Shown here in pieces: positions 1 through 6,203 of a stretch of DNA of 9,463 bases. The DNA is from JBBDYQ01 sp035553855 (lineage in GTDB: Bacteria; Actinomycetota; Thermoleophilia; Solirubrobacterales; Thermoleophilaceae): assembly GCA_035553855.1 (NCBI GenBank), contig DATMJO010000094.1:1-9463 (forward strand). The letters are read 5' to 3'. Numbering within the stretch: position 1 is the first letter of the stretch; each line of letters begins with the position of its first letter. The position numbers and the translations under genes are program-made. The notes under the pieces were generated by a model. It had not been told where the DNA came from, searched no databases, and worked only from the letters and a program-made list of their open reading frames with translations.

Positions 1-1521
1 CGCGACCGCCGCTCCGGCCGCCCCCGCCAACGCCGAGCCGTCCGCGCCCGCCGCACCCGCTCCCGCCGCCGCAGCCCCGGCGAAGGCGCTCGCGACCATC
101 GCCGCCTGGCCCGGTGACTCGGGACTCATCGCGAAGCCGGCCCGCGTCATCGCGCCCCACCCCGCGCCGCCGCGAGCGAGCGTCCAGAAGGATCGCGCCC
201 GGATCCATGTGGACCACTGGCGGTAGCCGAAGTTCTCGATGACCGATGCCGCCACGAGGCGGGAGAGGCAGCGCCAGGCGCCGTAGCGCTGGAAGGCGCG
301 CTCCTCGATCCTCAACGACCCGAGCGAGAGGACGAGGCCGTAGGCGGTCGCGAGGCCGAGATAGGCAAGCGCGAAACTCGGGTCGACTATTCCCGCCCAG
401 GCGGAGCCGAGGACGACCGCGTAGCCCAGAAGCTCGATCAGCGGCGCGAGCGCCTCGAAGACGAGGAAGTAGGGAAGGGCGCCCATCCCGATCCGGCCGT
501 AGCGCGGGCGGAACAGCATGCCGCGGTGGCGGATCATGGACTCGACGAGGCCGCGCTGCCAGCGGTCGCGCTGTTTCGCGAGGGTCGCGCGATCGGCCGG
601 CGCCTCGGTCCAGCAGACCGGATCGGCGATGAACGAGATGCGGTAGGGGCGCCCCACGTCGCGGCAGTGGCGGTGCAGGCGAAACACCAGCTCCGCGTCC
701 TCGCCGACCGTGGTCGTGTCATAGCCGCCGGCCGCCACCACGACCTCGCGGCGGAACATGCCGAAGGCGCCCGAGACGATCAGGAGCATGCCGAGCCGCG
801 ACCAGCCCGTCCGGCCGGTGAGGAACGCGCGCAGGTATTCGACGATCTGGATGTTCACGAGCAGGCTGCGGGGTGTCCGGATCTCGTCCATGCGGGACTC
901 CCTGACGGTCGAGCCGTTCGCGATCCGCACGATCCCGCCGACGCCGACGGTCTCGGGCTCCTGCTGGAACTGCCAGACGAGCCGCGCGAGGGCGTCGCGG
1001 TCGAGGATCGTGTCGGAGTCGACGGCGCAGAAGAGCGGGTAGCGGGCGTAACGGAGGCCCGCGTTCAGCGCGTCCGCCTTGCCGCCGTTCTCCTTGTCGA
1101 TCACCACGAGGCGGTCGTCGAGCGGGCTCGCGTAGACGCCCCTGACCGGCTCGCAGTCGAGGCTCGCGCGCGGCAGGCGCTCGACGCGGACGAGCGCGAA
1201 CGCCCGCTCCAGGACCTCGAGCGTGTCGTCGCTCGAGCCGTCGTTGACGACGACGACCTCGAGACCGCCATAGGAGGAGTCGAGCAGCGAGCGCACCGCC
1301 GCGACGATGCAGGCCGACTCGTCGTAGGCGGGCGCGATTATCGAAACCGGGGCCGAGAGGTCCGACTGCGAGACCGAGTCGTAGTCGCGCAGCGCGCGGC
1401 GCCGCACGTAGTCGTTGGTCTCCCACCAGCCGATCAGCAACAGGACCGTGTAGCTGAGGCTGACGCCCGCCATGTAGGCGAGCATCAGGACGTTCACGGC
1501 GACGACCGCGTCGCGGAGCAT
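1..1521 (-). CDS. Processive family 2 glycosyltransferase (polysaccharide synthase type), C-terminus cut by window edge
   Basis: The frame is open for 507 codons from the ATG at 1521-1519 to the left edge with no stop, so the gene is partial. A membrane helix at about residues 8-31 precedes a GT-A catalytic domain (about 58-300). Its motifs are VVNDGSSDD (D94), ENGGKADALNAG (144-155), the DSD metal site (D168, D170), VGEDAEL (E274, D275) and QRDRW (Q317, R320, W321). D, DxD, ED and QxxRW together define processive synthases of the cellulose/chitin/hyaluronan/poly-GlcNAc type, which polymerise a nucleotide sugar at the inner face of the membrane and extrude the chain. Further hydrophobic segments at about 347-375 and 383-402 fit the channel part. 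The visible tail (about 471-507) is almost pure Ala/Gly. The start overlaps the stop of the upstream HEAT gene (TGATG), implying coupled translation. The sugar made cannot be told from sequence, and no PilZ domain is visible in the part present. Confidence 0.93.
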   Translation of the reverse strand, partial: MLRDAVVAVNVLMLAYMAGVSLSYTVLLLIGWWETNDYVRRRALRDYDSVSQSDLSAPVSIIAPAYDESACIVAAVRSLLDSSYGGLEVVVVNDGSSDDTLEVLERAFALVRVERLPRASLDCEPVRGVYASPLDDRLVVIDKENGGKADALNAGLRYARYPLFCAVDSDTILDRDALARLVWQFQQEPETVGVGGIVRIANGSTVRESRMDEIRTPRSLLVNIQIVEYLRAFLTGRTGWSRLGMLLIVSGAFGMFRREVVVAAGGYDTTTVGEDAELVFRLHRHCRDVGRPYRISFIADPVCWTEAPADRATLAKQRDRWQRGLVESMIRHRGMLFRPRYGRIGMGALPYFLVFEALAPLIELLGYAVVLGSAWAGIVDPSFALAYLGLATAYGLVLSLGSLRIEERAFQRYGAWRCLSRLVAASVIENFGYRQWSTWIRARSFWTLARGGAGWGAMTRAGFAMSPESPGQAAMVASAFAGAAAAGAGAAGADGSALAGAAGAAVA

Positions 1522-2555
1522 CAGGCGGCCTCTCGCAAGGCCAGCGCCGTCTCGAGAGCCAGCGCCTCAGAGGCGCGCTCCCGCGCGTAGCGGTCCCAGT
1601 GACGCTCCGCGCAGACACCGAGCGTGTCGATGCCCAACGGGCCCAGCGCGCGCAATGCATCGGCGCAGTTGGCCCGCACCCACCAGGAGGGGTCCGCGAG
1701 GCCGAGCGAGAGCGCCATCGCGGCGTTCGGCGTCGGAATCCCGGCCAGCGCCCGCGCCGCCTGCGCGCGCACGCGATCGTCGGGGTCCGTGAGCCTGGCG
1801 ACCAGATCGCCCGCCTCCTCAGGGGAGCCGACCCGGCCGAGCGCCCGGCATGCCCTCAGGCGCACCTCGGGGTCCGGATCGCCAAGGAGCGAGCGCAGGG
1901 CGGGGCGGGAGAGCGGATCACCGGCCAGGCCGAGCGCCTCCGCGATCCATGCCCGAGCCGCAGCGTGGCGGTCGCATGCGAGCGCTGCGCGGAGAGGCGC
2001 CGCGGCCCAGGCCCCGGCGAGCCACTCGACGATCCGCGCCGGGGGGATCGGACCGCCCGGCAGGCAGCCCACGAGCGCCTCGACCGCGGCGGGGGAGCGC
2101 CGGGCGGCGATCGCCCGCGCGGCGACCGATCGCACATCCGGGTCGCTGTCCCGCAACAGGGGCGCCAGGGCGCCGATGTCGATCGCCGGAATGCCCCCCG
2201 CGAGCATCGCCGCCCGTGCCCGGCGCATGGCGAGCCGGGATCCGAGGCGGCGCAGGATCGCCCGGTCAAGCCCGGCGTCCCGTATCGGCCCCGCGAATCG
2301 CTCGGGGCAGGCGGCCTCGCGGAGCGCGACGACGAGGTCGTCCTGGGCCGAGCGCCGGCGGCGGGCGCTTCGCGCCACGACGACGAGCGCCCGGTCGCAG
2401 CCGCCGTCGAGCGCAGCGGCGAAGGCGGCCCGGCGCCTGGCGGAGCGCCGCTCCGCGAAGCCGCGGCCGACCTTCTGCTGGACGACGAGGACCGACGCGG
2501 CCACGAGCAGCAGCACGCTCAGCCCGAGCAGTGGGAGAAGAACGTCGTATGCCAC
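1521..2555 (-). CDS. Membrane-anchored HEAT-repeat protein
   Basis: This 344-residue protein (from the GTG at 2555-2553) has one strong N-terminal membrane helix at about residues 4-25, then a basic stretch (about 28-43) and a soluble all-helical body. HEAT-like repeats, each with an LxDPDxxVRxxAxxAL pattern, are visible at about 128-150, 218-241, 248-272, 280-304 and 310-334. HEAT solenoids are protein-protein scaffolds and no catalytic motif is present. Following the positive-inside rule, the solenoid probably faces the cytoplasm, where it could bind the glycosyltransferase encoded by the next gene; this is inference from the one-base stop/start overlap. The start is uncertain. An upstream in-frame GTG at 2624-2622 gives 367 residues, but its purine run abuts the start codon and the extra 23 codons have poor G/C third positions. 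The GTG at 2555 has AGGGG five bases upstream and puts the membrane helix at the extreme N-terminus. Confidence 0.85.
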   Translation of the reverse strand: MAYDVLLPLLGLSVLLLVAASVLVVQQKVGRGFAERRSARRRAAFAAALDGGCDRALVVVARSARRRRSAQDDLVVALREAACPERFAGPIRDAGLDRAILRRLGSRLAMRRARAAMLAGGIPAIDIGALAPLLRDSDPDVRSVAARAIAARRSPAAVEALVGCLPGGPIPPARIVEWLAGAWAAAPLRAALACDRHAAARAWIAEALGLAGDPLSRPALRSLLGDPDPEVRLRACRALGRVGSPEEAGDLVARLTDPDDRVRAQAARALAGIPTPNAAMALSLGLADPSWWVRANCADALRALGPLGIDTLGVCAERHWDRYARERASEALALETALALREAA

Positions 2556-2573
2556 GCGGACCCCTAGTCCGCG
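2555..2573 (-). promoter_or_regulatory. Hairpin carrying the ribosome binding site of the HEAT gene
   Basis: Read on the minus strand, CGCGGAC and GTCCGCG form a perfect 7-bp stem around a TAGGG loop. The stem's last base is the first G of the preferred GTG start, and the loop holds most of the AGGGG Shine-Dalgarno-like run. The placement would let folding control access to the start codon. The structure is seen; the regulatory role is inferred. If translation starts at 2624 the hairpin would lie inside the gene. Confidence 0.4.
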
Positions 2574-2704
2574 CCAGTACCCGAGGCCGGCGCATCCCGC
2601 ATACGCACCGATCGGAAGCGCCACCCTCCGGCGCTCGCGCGTCAGCGCCGGCCTGGACGAATGTCCGGCGCGAGGCGGCGGGGCGCGCGTCTATCCTCGG
2701 CCGG
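2556..2704. other. Divergent intergenic region between the HEAT/glycosyltransferase pair and the glycosidase
   Basis: These 149 bases must hold the promoters for both directions. The rightward one is visible (TATCCT at 2692-2697). No convincing leftward -10/-35 pair was seen. The in-frame open stretch upstream of the glycosidase start continues back through the HEAT gene but has no family resemblance there and is read as a high-GC shadow. Confidence 0.5.
2692..2697 (+). promoter_or_regulatory. Candidate -10 element (TATCCT) for a leaderless glycosidase transcript
   Basis: TATCCT fits the actinobacterial TANNNT -10 consensus and ends 7 bases before the GTG at 2705, so transcription would begin at or next to the start codon. 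No Shine-Dalgarno sequence precedes that GTG, which is consistent with a leaderless mRNA. No clear -35 hexamer is visible. Nearly the same string (TATCCTCTGGCC) precedes the mutase start at 8277. Confidence 0.5.
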
Positions 2705-4300
2705 GTGCCGGCTGTGCGGGCAGGGATTCGCGTTCGCGCGCGCGGGCTGGCCGTCGCGGCCTGCGCCCTCGCGGCATCGGCCGGGTCGGCGGTGTCCGCG
2801 CCAAGTCAGGAGACGATCCTGATGGATGACCCGCGCCTCGTCTACGGCACGGACGCGCAGGTCGAGGAGACGCTGCGGACGATCGCGGACCTCGGCGTCG
2901 ATCGCGTGCGGGTCTCGGTCTTCTGGAAGCTGGTCGCCCCGAGGCCCGAGTCGAAGGGGCGCCCCGACTTCGACGCGGCCGATCCCGCCGCGTACCCGTC
3001 GGGCTCATGGCACCACTACGACCGCCTCGTGCGCGGCGCCGAGCGACACGGCCTCGATCTGCTGTTCTCGATCACGGGGCCGGCCCCGCTCTGGGCCACG
3101 GGCACGCCCGAGCGGGCGTCCGTCGAGAAGACCTGGTTCCCGAGCCCGGCCGAGTACGGACTCTTCACCCGGGCCGTGGGGCGCCGCTACGGCGGCGGCT
3201 ATGCGGCGGGCGGCGAGAGCCCGCTGCCGCGAGTCACGGCGTGGTCGCTCTGGAACGAGCCGAATCACCCTGGCTGGCTGACGCCACAGTGGCTCGGGCG
3301 GAGCCGGCCCTGGCCGGCGGCGCCGCATCACTACCGCGCGATGGCCGGCGCCGCCTGGAACGCGCTGCGCGAGACGGGCCACGAGAGCGACATCGTGCTG
3401 ATCGGGGAGACGGCGCCCCGCGGCTGGCGCGGGCGGAAGCTCATCAGCGCGCTCCGCCCGCTCGAGTTCGCGCGCGAGCTCTACTGCCTCGACGCCCGCG
3501 GCCGTCCCTTCACGGGAGGCTCGGCCCGCACGCGCGGCTGCCCGGCGAACGCGGAGGAGCGGCGCGCGTTCGTGGCCTCGAACCCGGCGCTGTTCGGGGC
3601 GACCGGGTGGGCGCACCACGCCTACGGCTTCCGCGGTCGTCCCGGCAATGCGCCCGTGAGCCACGTCGACGACGCCCAGCTGGCGGAGCTGCCGTCGCTC
3701 GCGCGCACGCTCGACCGGGCACTGGCGCGCTACGGCCAGGGCCACCGCCTGCACCTGTGGATCACCGAGTACGGCTACGAGACGAGCCCGCCCGACCCCT
3801 TCAGCGGCGTGTCGTGGCCTCGGCAGGCCGCGTATCTGAACGAGGCCGCCTACATCGCCTACCGCAACCCGCGCGTGGCCTCGATGGCGCAGTTCCTGCT
3901 CTACGACGACGTGCCTTGGGCGCACTTCCCGGCCGGCGAGCGCCGCCACTGGGCCACCTTCCAGACCGGGCTGATCACCGCCGGCGGCGTGCGCAAGCCG
4001 AGCTTCGACGCCTACGCCCTCCCGATCCACGCGGCCCCGGCCAGACTCCGCCGGGGGCGGCGGGTGCGCGTCTTCGGCCAGTCCCGTGGAGCCGCGTCCG
4101 CGGCACGCGTCGAGTTCTCGGCCGCGCGGGGCGGCGCCCGTGTCTCGACTGTCGCCCGCGCGTCCGCCAACGGCCGCGGCTTCGTCGAGGTCTCGCTGCG
4201 GCCGCGGACGTCGGGCCACTACCGGATCGTCTGGAGCGACCCGGCCACCGGCCAGGAGCGCGCCACCCGGCCGGTGCTCGTGCGGGTCGGGCGCCGCTAG
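2705..4300 (+). CDS. Secreted TIM-barrel glycoside hydrolase (clan GH-A, GH5/GH39-like)
   Basis: The 531-residue product begins with a signal peptide: basic residues, a hydrophobic Ala-rich core at about 14-31, and likely cleavage after SAVSA (residue 32), with no lipobox. The barrel (about 43-440) shows typical clan GH-A strands, including DRVRVSVFWKLVAP (66-79) and LLFSITGPAPLW (119-130). The acid/base motif is LWNEPNH with E185 and the likely nucleophile is WITEYGYET with E355, after strands 4 and 7. Two cysteines (C261, C279) could form a disulfide outside the cell. Residues about 441-531 look like a small beta-sandwich domain. The substrate is unknown; xylosidase, cellulase or another exo/endo-glycosidase are all possible. 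Divergent placement beside a polysaccharide synthase suggests action on that polymer, but this is inference. The start is chosen from the -10 spacing and signal peptide; an in-frame GTG at 2714 is an alternative. Confidence 0.85.
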   Translation: MPAVRAGIRVRARGLAVAACALAASAGSAVSAPSQETILMDDPRLVYGTDAQVEETLRTIADLGVDRVRVSVFWKLVAPRPESKGRPDFDAADPAAYPSGSWHHYDRLVRGAERHGLDLLFSITGPAPLWATGTPERASVEKTWFPSPAEYGLFTRAVGRRYGGGYAAGGESPLPRVTAWSLWNEPNHPGWLTPQWLGRSRPWPAAPHHYRAMAGAAWNALRETGHESDIVLIGETAPRGWRGRKLISALRPLEFARELYCLDARGRPFTGGSARTRGCPANAEERRAFVASNPALFGATGWAHHAYGFRGRPGNAPVSHVDDAQLAELPSLARTLDRALARYGQGHRLHLWITEYGYETSPPDPFSGVSWPRQAAYLNEAAYIAYRNPRVASMAQFLLYDDVPWAHFPAGERRHWATFQTGLITAGGVRKPSFDAYALPIHAAPARLRRGRRVRVFGQSRGAASAARVEFSAARGGARVSTVARASANGRGFVEVSLRPRTSGHYRIVWSDPATGQERATRPVLVRVGRR

Positions 4301-4680
4301 GCGGCGTCGTCCGGCGGCGGCCCGGCCGTCTGGCCCATGGGTTCGTCGATCGGTTCGCGCTTGTGCTCTTCGGGGTTCTCGACCTGTTCACCCTCGATCT
4401 CGATCGAGCCGTCCTCGAAGCGGCGGAGCGACGACGGCCCCAGCTTGCGCTCGGGCCCCTCCTCGTAGGAGTGATCGCCCTCCGGCCCCCCGAAGGTCTT
4501 GTACTTCGCGGGCCCGTCGGGCCAGTCCTCGAGATTCTCGGGCGGGTTCTCCTCGATGCGGCGCATCTCCTCCTCGAGCGCCTCCTCGGAGCGCGGATCG
4601 GCGCCCTCGGACGGCTTCGGGCCTTCCTCGGTTACGCGCTCGTGCTCTGCTGTCTGCTCCCGGCGGTGCTCGTCGGTCAT
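4297..4680 (-). CDS. Small highly acidic, probably disordered protein of unknown function
   Basis: This is a 127-residue protein with about 30% Asp+Glu (29 E and 9 D against 15 K/R by my count), no cysteine and no membrane segment. The low-complexity N- and C-termini suggest disorder. The central part is more distinctive: ENLEDWPDGPAKYKTFGG (about 48-65), SYEEGPERKLGPSSLRRFED (71-90) and GSIEIEGEQVENPEEHKREP (91-110). The regular aromatic and Gly/Pro positions suggest a conserved short module. I do not recognise a characterised family, and no function should be assigned. The ATG has an excellent AGGAGG six bases upstream, so it is very likely translated. It lies 39 bp downstream of pepA on the same strand, probably in the same transcript. 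Its stop codon shares CTAG with the stop of the converging glycosidase gene. Confidence 0.8.
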   Translation of the reverse strand: MTDEHRREQTAEHERVTEEGPKPSEGADPRSEEALEEEMRRIEENPPENLEDWPDGPAKYKTFGGPEGDHSYEEGPERKLGPSSLRRFEDGSIEIEGEQVENPEEHKREPIDEPMGQTAGPPPDDAA

Positions 4681-4686
4681 GGCGCA

Positions 4687-4692
4687 CCTCCT
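4687..4692 (-). promoter_or_regulatory. Ribosome binding site AGGAGG of the small acidic gene
   Basis: On the minus strand a perfect AGGAGG lies six bases before the ATG at 4680-4678. This fixes the start and supports the 127-residue frame as a real gene. The other five frames here lack such a signal. Confidence 0.75.
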
Positions 4693-4719
4693 CTCGGATG
4701 GCGCGTACCCGCTTCCGGC

Positions 4720-6138
4720 TCAGGAAACCTGGCGACGGGCGAGCTCGGCAAGCATTCGGACGCCGAAGCCTGAGGCGCCGCCACCGACGTAGTCACGCGT
4801 CATGCCCCATGCAGTGCCTGCGATGTCCACGTGCACCCAGGGCCGCTCGTCGACGAACTGGCGCAGGAACTCCGCCGCGTACGAGGACGGCGCCTTGCGC
4901 TGCTCGGAGGCGTTCTGCAGGTCGGCGAACTTGCCCTTCGTCAGCTCGAGGTACTCGGGGTGGAGCGGGAGGCGCCAGCCGAGCTCGCCCGTGTCCGCGC
5001 AGGCGGCCTCGACCTCGGCGCACCAGTCGTCGTCGTTGGAGAAGAGGCCCGCGTAGGTGGAGCCGAGCGCGACGATGATCGCGCCGGTGAGCGTGGCGAG
5101 ATCCACGAGACGCTCGGCGCCCTGCTCGACGGCGTAGCAGAGCGAGTCGGCCAGCACGAGGCGGCCCTCGGCGTCGGTGTTGTTGACCTCGATCGTCTTG
5201 CCGTTCTTGGCGGTCACGATGTCGCCGGGCTTCACGGCGCGGCCCCCCGGCATGTTCTCGGTGGCCGGGACGACGCCGGTCACTGTCACGGGCAGGCCCA
5301 TCTCGGCGATCGCGCCGATCGCCTCGAGCACGGCGGCGCCGCCGGACATGTCGAACTTCATCTCGTGCATCTTCCCGGCGGGCTTGATCGAGATCCCGCC
5401 GGTGTCGAAGGTGACGGCCTTGCCGACGAAGCCGAGGTGCGGCCCGCCGTTCGCGTAGCGCAGGACGATCATGCGCGGCTCCTCGTAGGTCCCCCGGGCC
5501 ACGGCGGCGAAGGCGCCCATGCCCTGCGACTCGATCCAGGCGCGGTCGTGGACCTCGGCCTCGAGCGAAGGGTGCGCGGCTGCGATCTCCTCGGCGCGCG
5601 CGGCGAGGAAGGAGGGGGTGGCGACGTTGGCGGGCAGGTTCTGGAGGTCGCGGGCGCGGTTCTGCGCGGCGGCCACGATGCGGGCGCGCTCGACCGAGTC
5701 CGCGTCGTCGCCCGCCACCTCCAGCGATGTGATCCCGCCGGCGCCATCGTCGTCCTCCGCCGAGGACTTGAAGCGGTCGAAGCGATAGAGGGCGAGCAGG
5801 GTGCCCTCGACGATGCCGGCCGCCGCGCCGTCCGGGGCCTCCCAGGAGATGCTCTTCGCGCCGGCGCCCGCGGCCCGCTTGGCGGCGGCGGCGCCGGCGA
5901 GGCGGGCGCTCTCGGGATCGAGCGCGTCGCGCCTGCCCATCCCGGCGACCAGCACGCGCTTGCCGCCGATGTGGGTGAGGGCGGTCTTCCCCGCTCCCGG
6001 CTTGGCCTCGCCGGAGTCGGCGAGCGCCCGCAACTCGGGCTCGGCGAGGGACTCGCCCTCGAAGTAGGGCACGACCCGCGAGTCCGCCTCGGTCTCGCGC
6101 GGATCCCCGGAACGGGCGCTGACGCCTACCTCCGCCAT
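4720..6138 (-). CDS. pepA: Leucyl aminopeptidase (peptidase family M17)
   Basis: The 472-residue enzyme is complete and near the usual length of about 500. The N-terminal macro-like domain covers about 1-150 and the catalytic domain about 160-472. The active-site blocks are GKAVTFDTGGISIKP (239-253), MKFDMSGGAA (260-269) and the family signature NTDAEGRLVLAD (320-331). By offset to E. coli PepA K270, D275, K282, D293, D352, E354 and R356, the equivalents here are K240, D245, K252, D263, D322, E324 and R326, all present, so the two-metal site and catalytic residues are intact. It should release N-terminal residues from cytoplasmic peptides, probably as a hexamer. Some M17 homologues in other bacteria also bind DNA; nothing here shows that. 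It is divergent from the thiolase and likely cotranscribed with the small acidic gene. A GGGTGG run lies 7 bases before the ATG. Confidence 0.96.
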   Translation of the reverse strand: MAEVGVSARSGDPRETEADSRVVPYFEGESLAEPELRALADSGEAKPGAGKTALTHIGGKRVLVAGMGRRDALDPESARLAGAAAAKRAAGAGAKSISWEAPDGAAAGIVEGTLLALYRFDRFKSSAEDDDGAGGITSLEVAGDDADSVERARIVAAAQNRARDLQNLPANVATPSFLAARAEEIAAAHPSLEAEVHDRAWIESQGMGAFAAVARGTYEEPRMIVLRYANGGPHLGFVGKAVTFDTGGISIKPAGKMHEMKFDMSGGAAVLEAIGAIAEMGLPVTVTGVVPATENMPGGRAVKPGDIVTAKNGKTIEVNNTDAEGRLVLADSLCYAVEQGAERLVDLATLTGAIIVALGSTYAGLFSNDDDWCAEVEAACADTGELGWRLPLHPEYLELTKGKFADLQNASEQRKAPSSYAAEFLRQFVDERPWVHVDIAGTAWGMTRDYVGGGASGFGVRMLAELARRQVS

Positions 6139-6203
6139 CGGCCGGCCACCCTACATGGATATCGTTCCCCGCCCAGAACGAAGCTTCCAGGAGGTCCCGC
6201 ACG
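6139..6203. promoter_or_regulatory. Divergent promoter region between pepA and the thiolase gene
   Basis: These 65 bases separate two divergent starts. Leftward, TAGGGT (6153-6148) ends 9 bases before the pepA ATG and could be a TANNNT -10, though the overlapping GGGTGG could instead be its ribosome binding site. Rightward, TATCGT (6160-6165) is the best -10 candidate for the thiolase and would give a leader of roughly 30 bases containing its Shine-Dalgarno site. The perfect palindrome GGCCGGCC at 6140-6147 abuts the pepA start. The two promoters would almost overlap. Confidence 0.4.
6189..6194 (+). promoter_or_regulatory. Ribosome binding site AGGAGG of the thiolase gene
   Basis: A perfect AGGAGG lies nine bases before the ATG at 6204, which supports this start over any upstream in-frame codon. 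Confidence 0.75.

Noticed and set aside
526..1590. Long plus-strand open frame of 354 codons opposite the glycosyltransferase
   Set aside because: The minus-strand frame has all the catalytic motifs of a GT2 synthase. The antisense product has no recognisable motif, and long antisense frames are expected at this GC content.
719..1660. Minus-strand 313-codon open frame overlapping the glycosyltransferase and HEAT genes
   Set aside because: It is Arg-rich and crosses the boundary of two well-supported genes in another frame, so it is a shadow.
1850..2704. In-frame open extension of the glycosidase frame far upstream, which would give an 816-residue protein
   Set aside because: It runs antisense through the HEAT gene, is Arg/Pro/Ala-rich without family features, and would bury the clear signal peptide. 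It is a GC-rich shadow frame.
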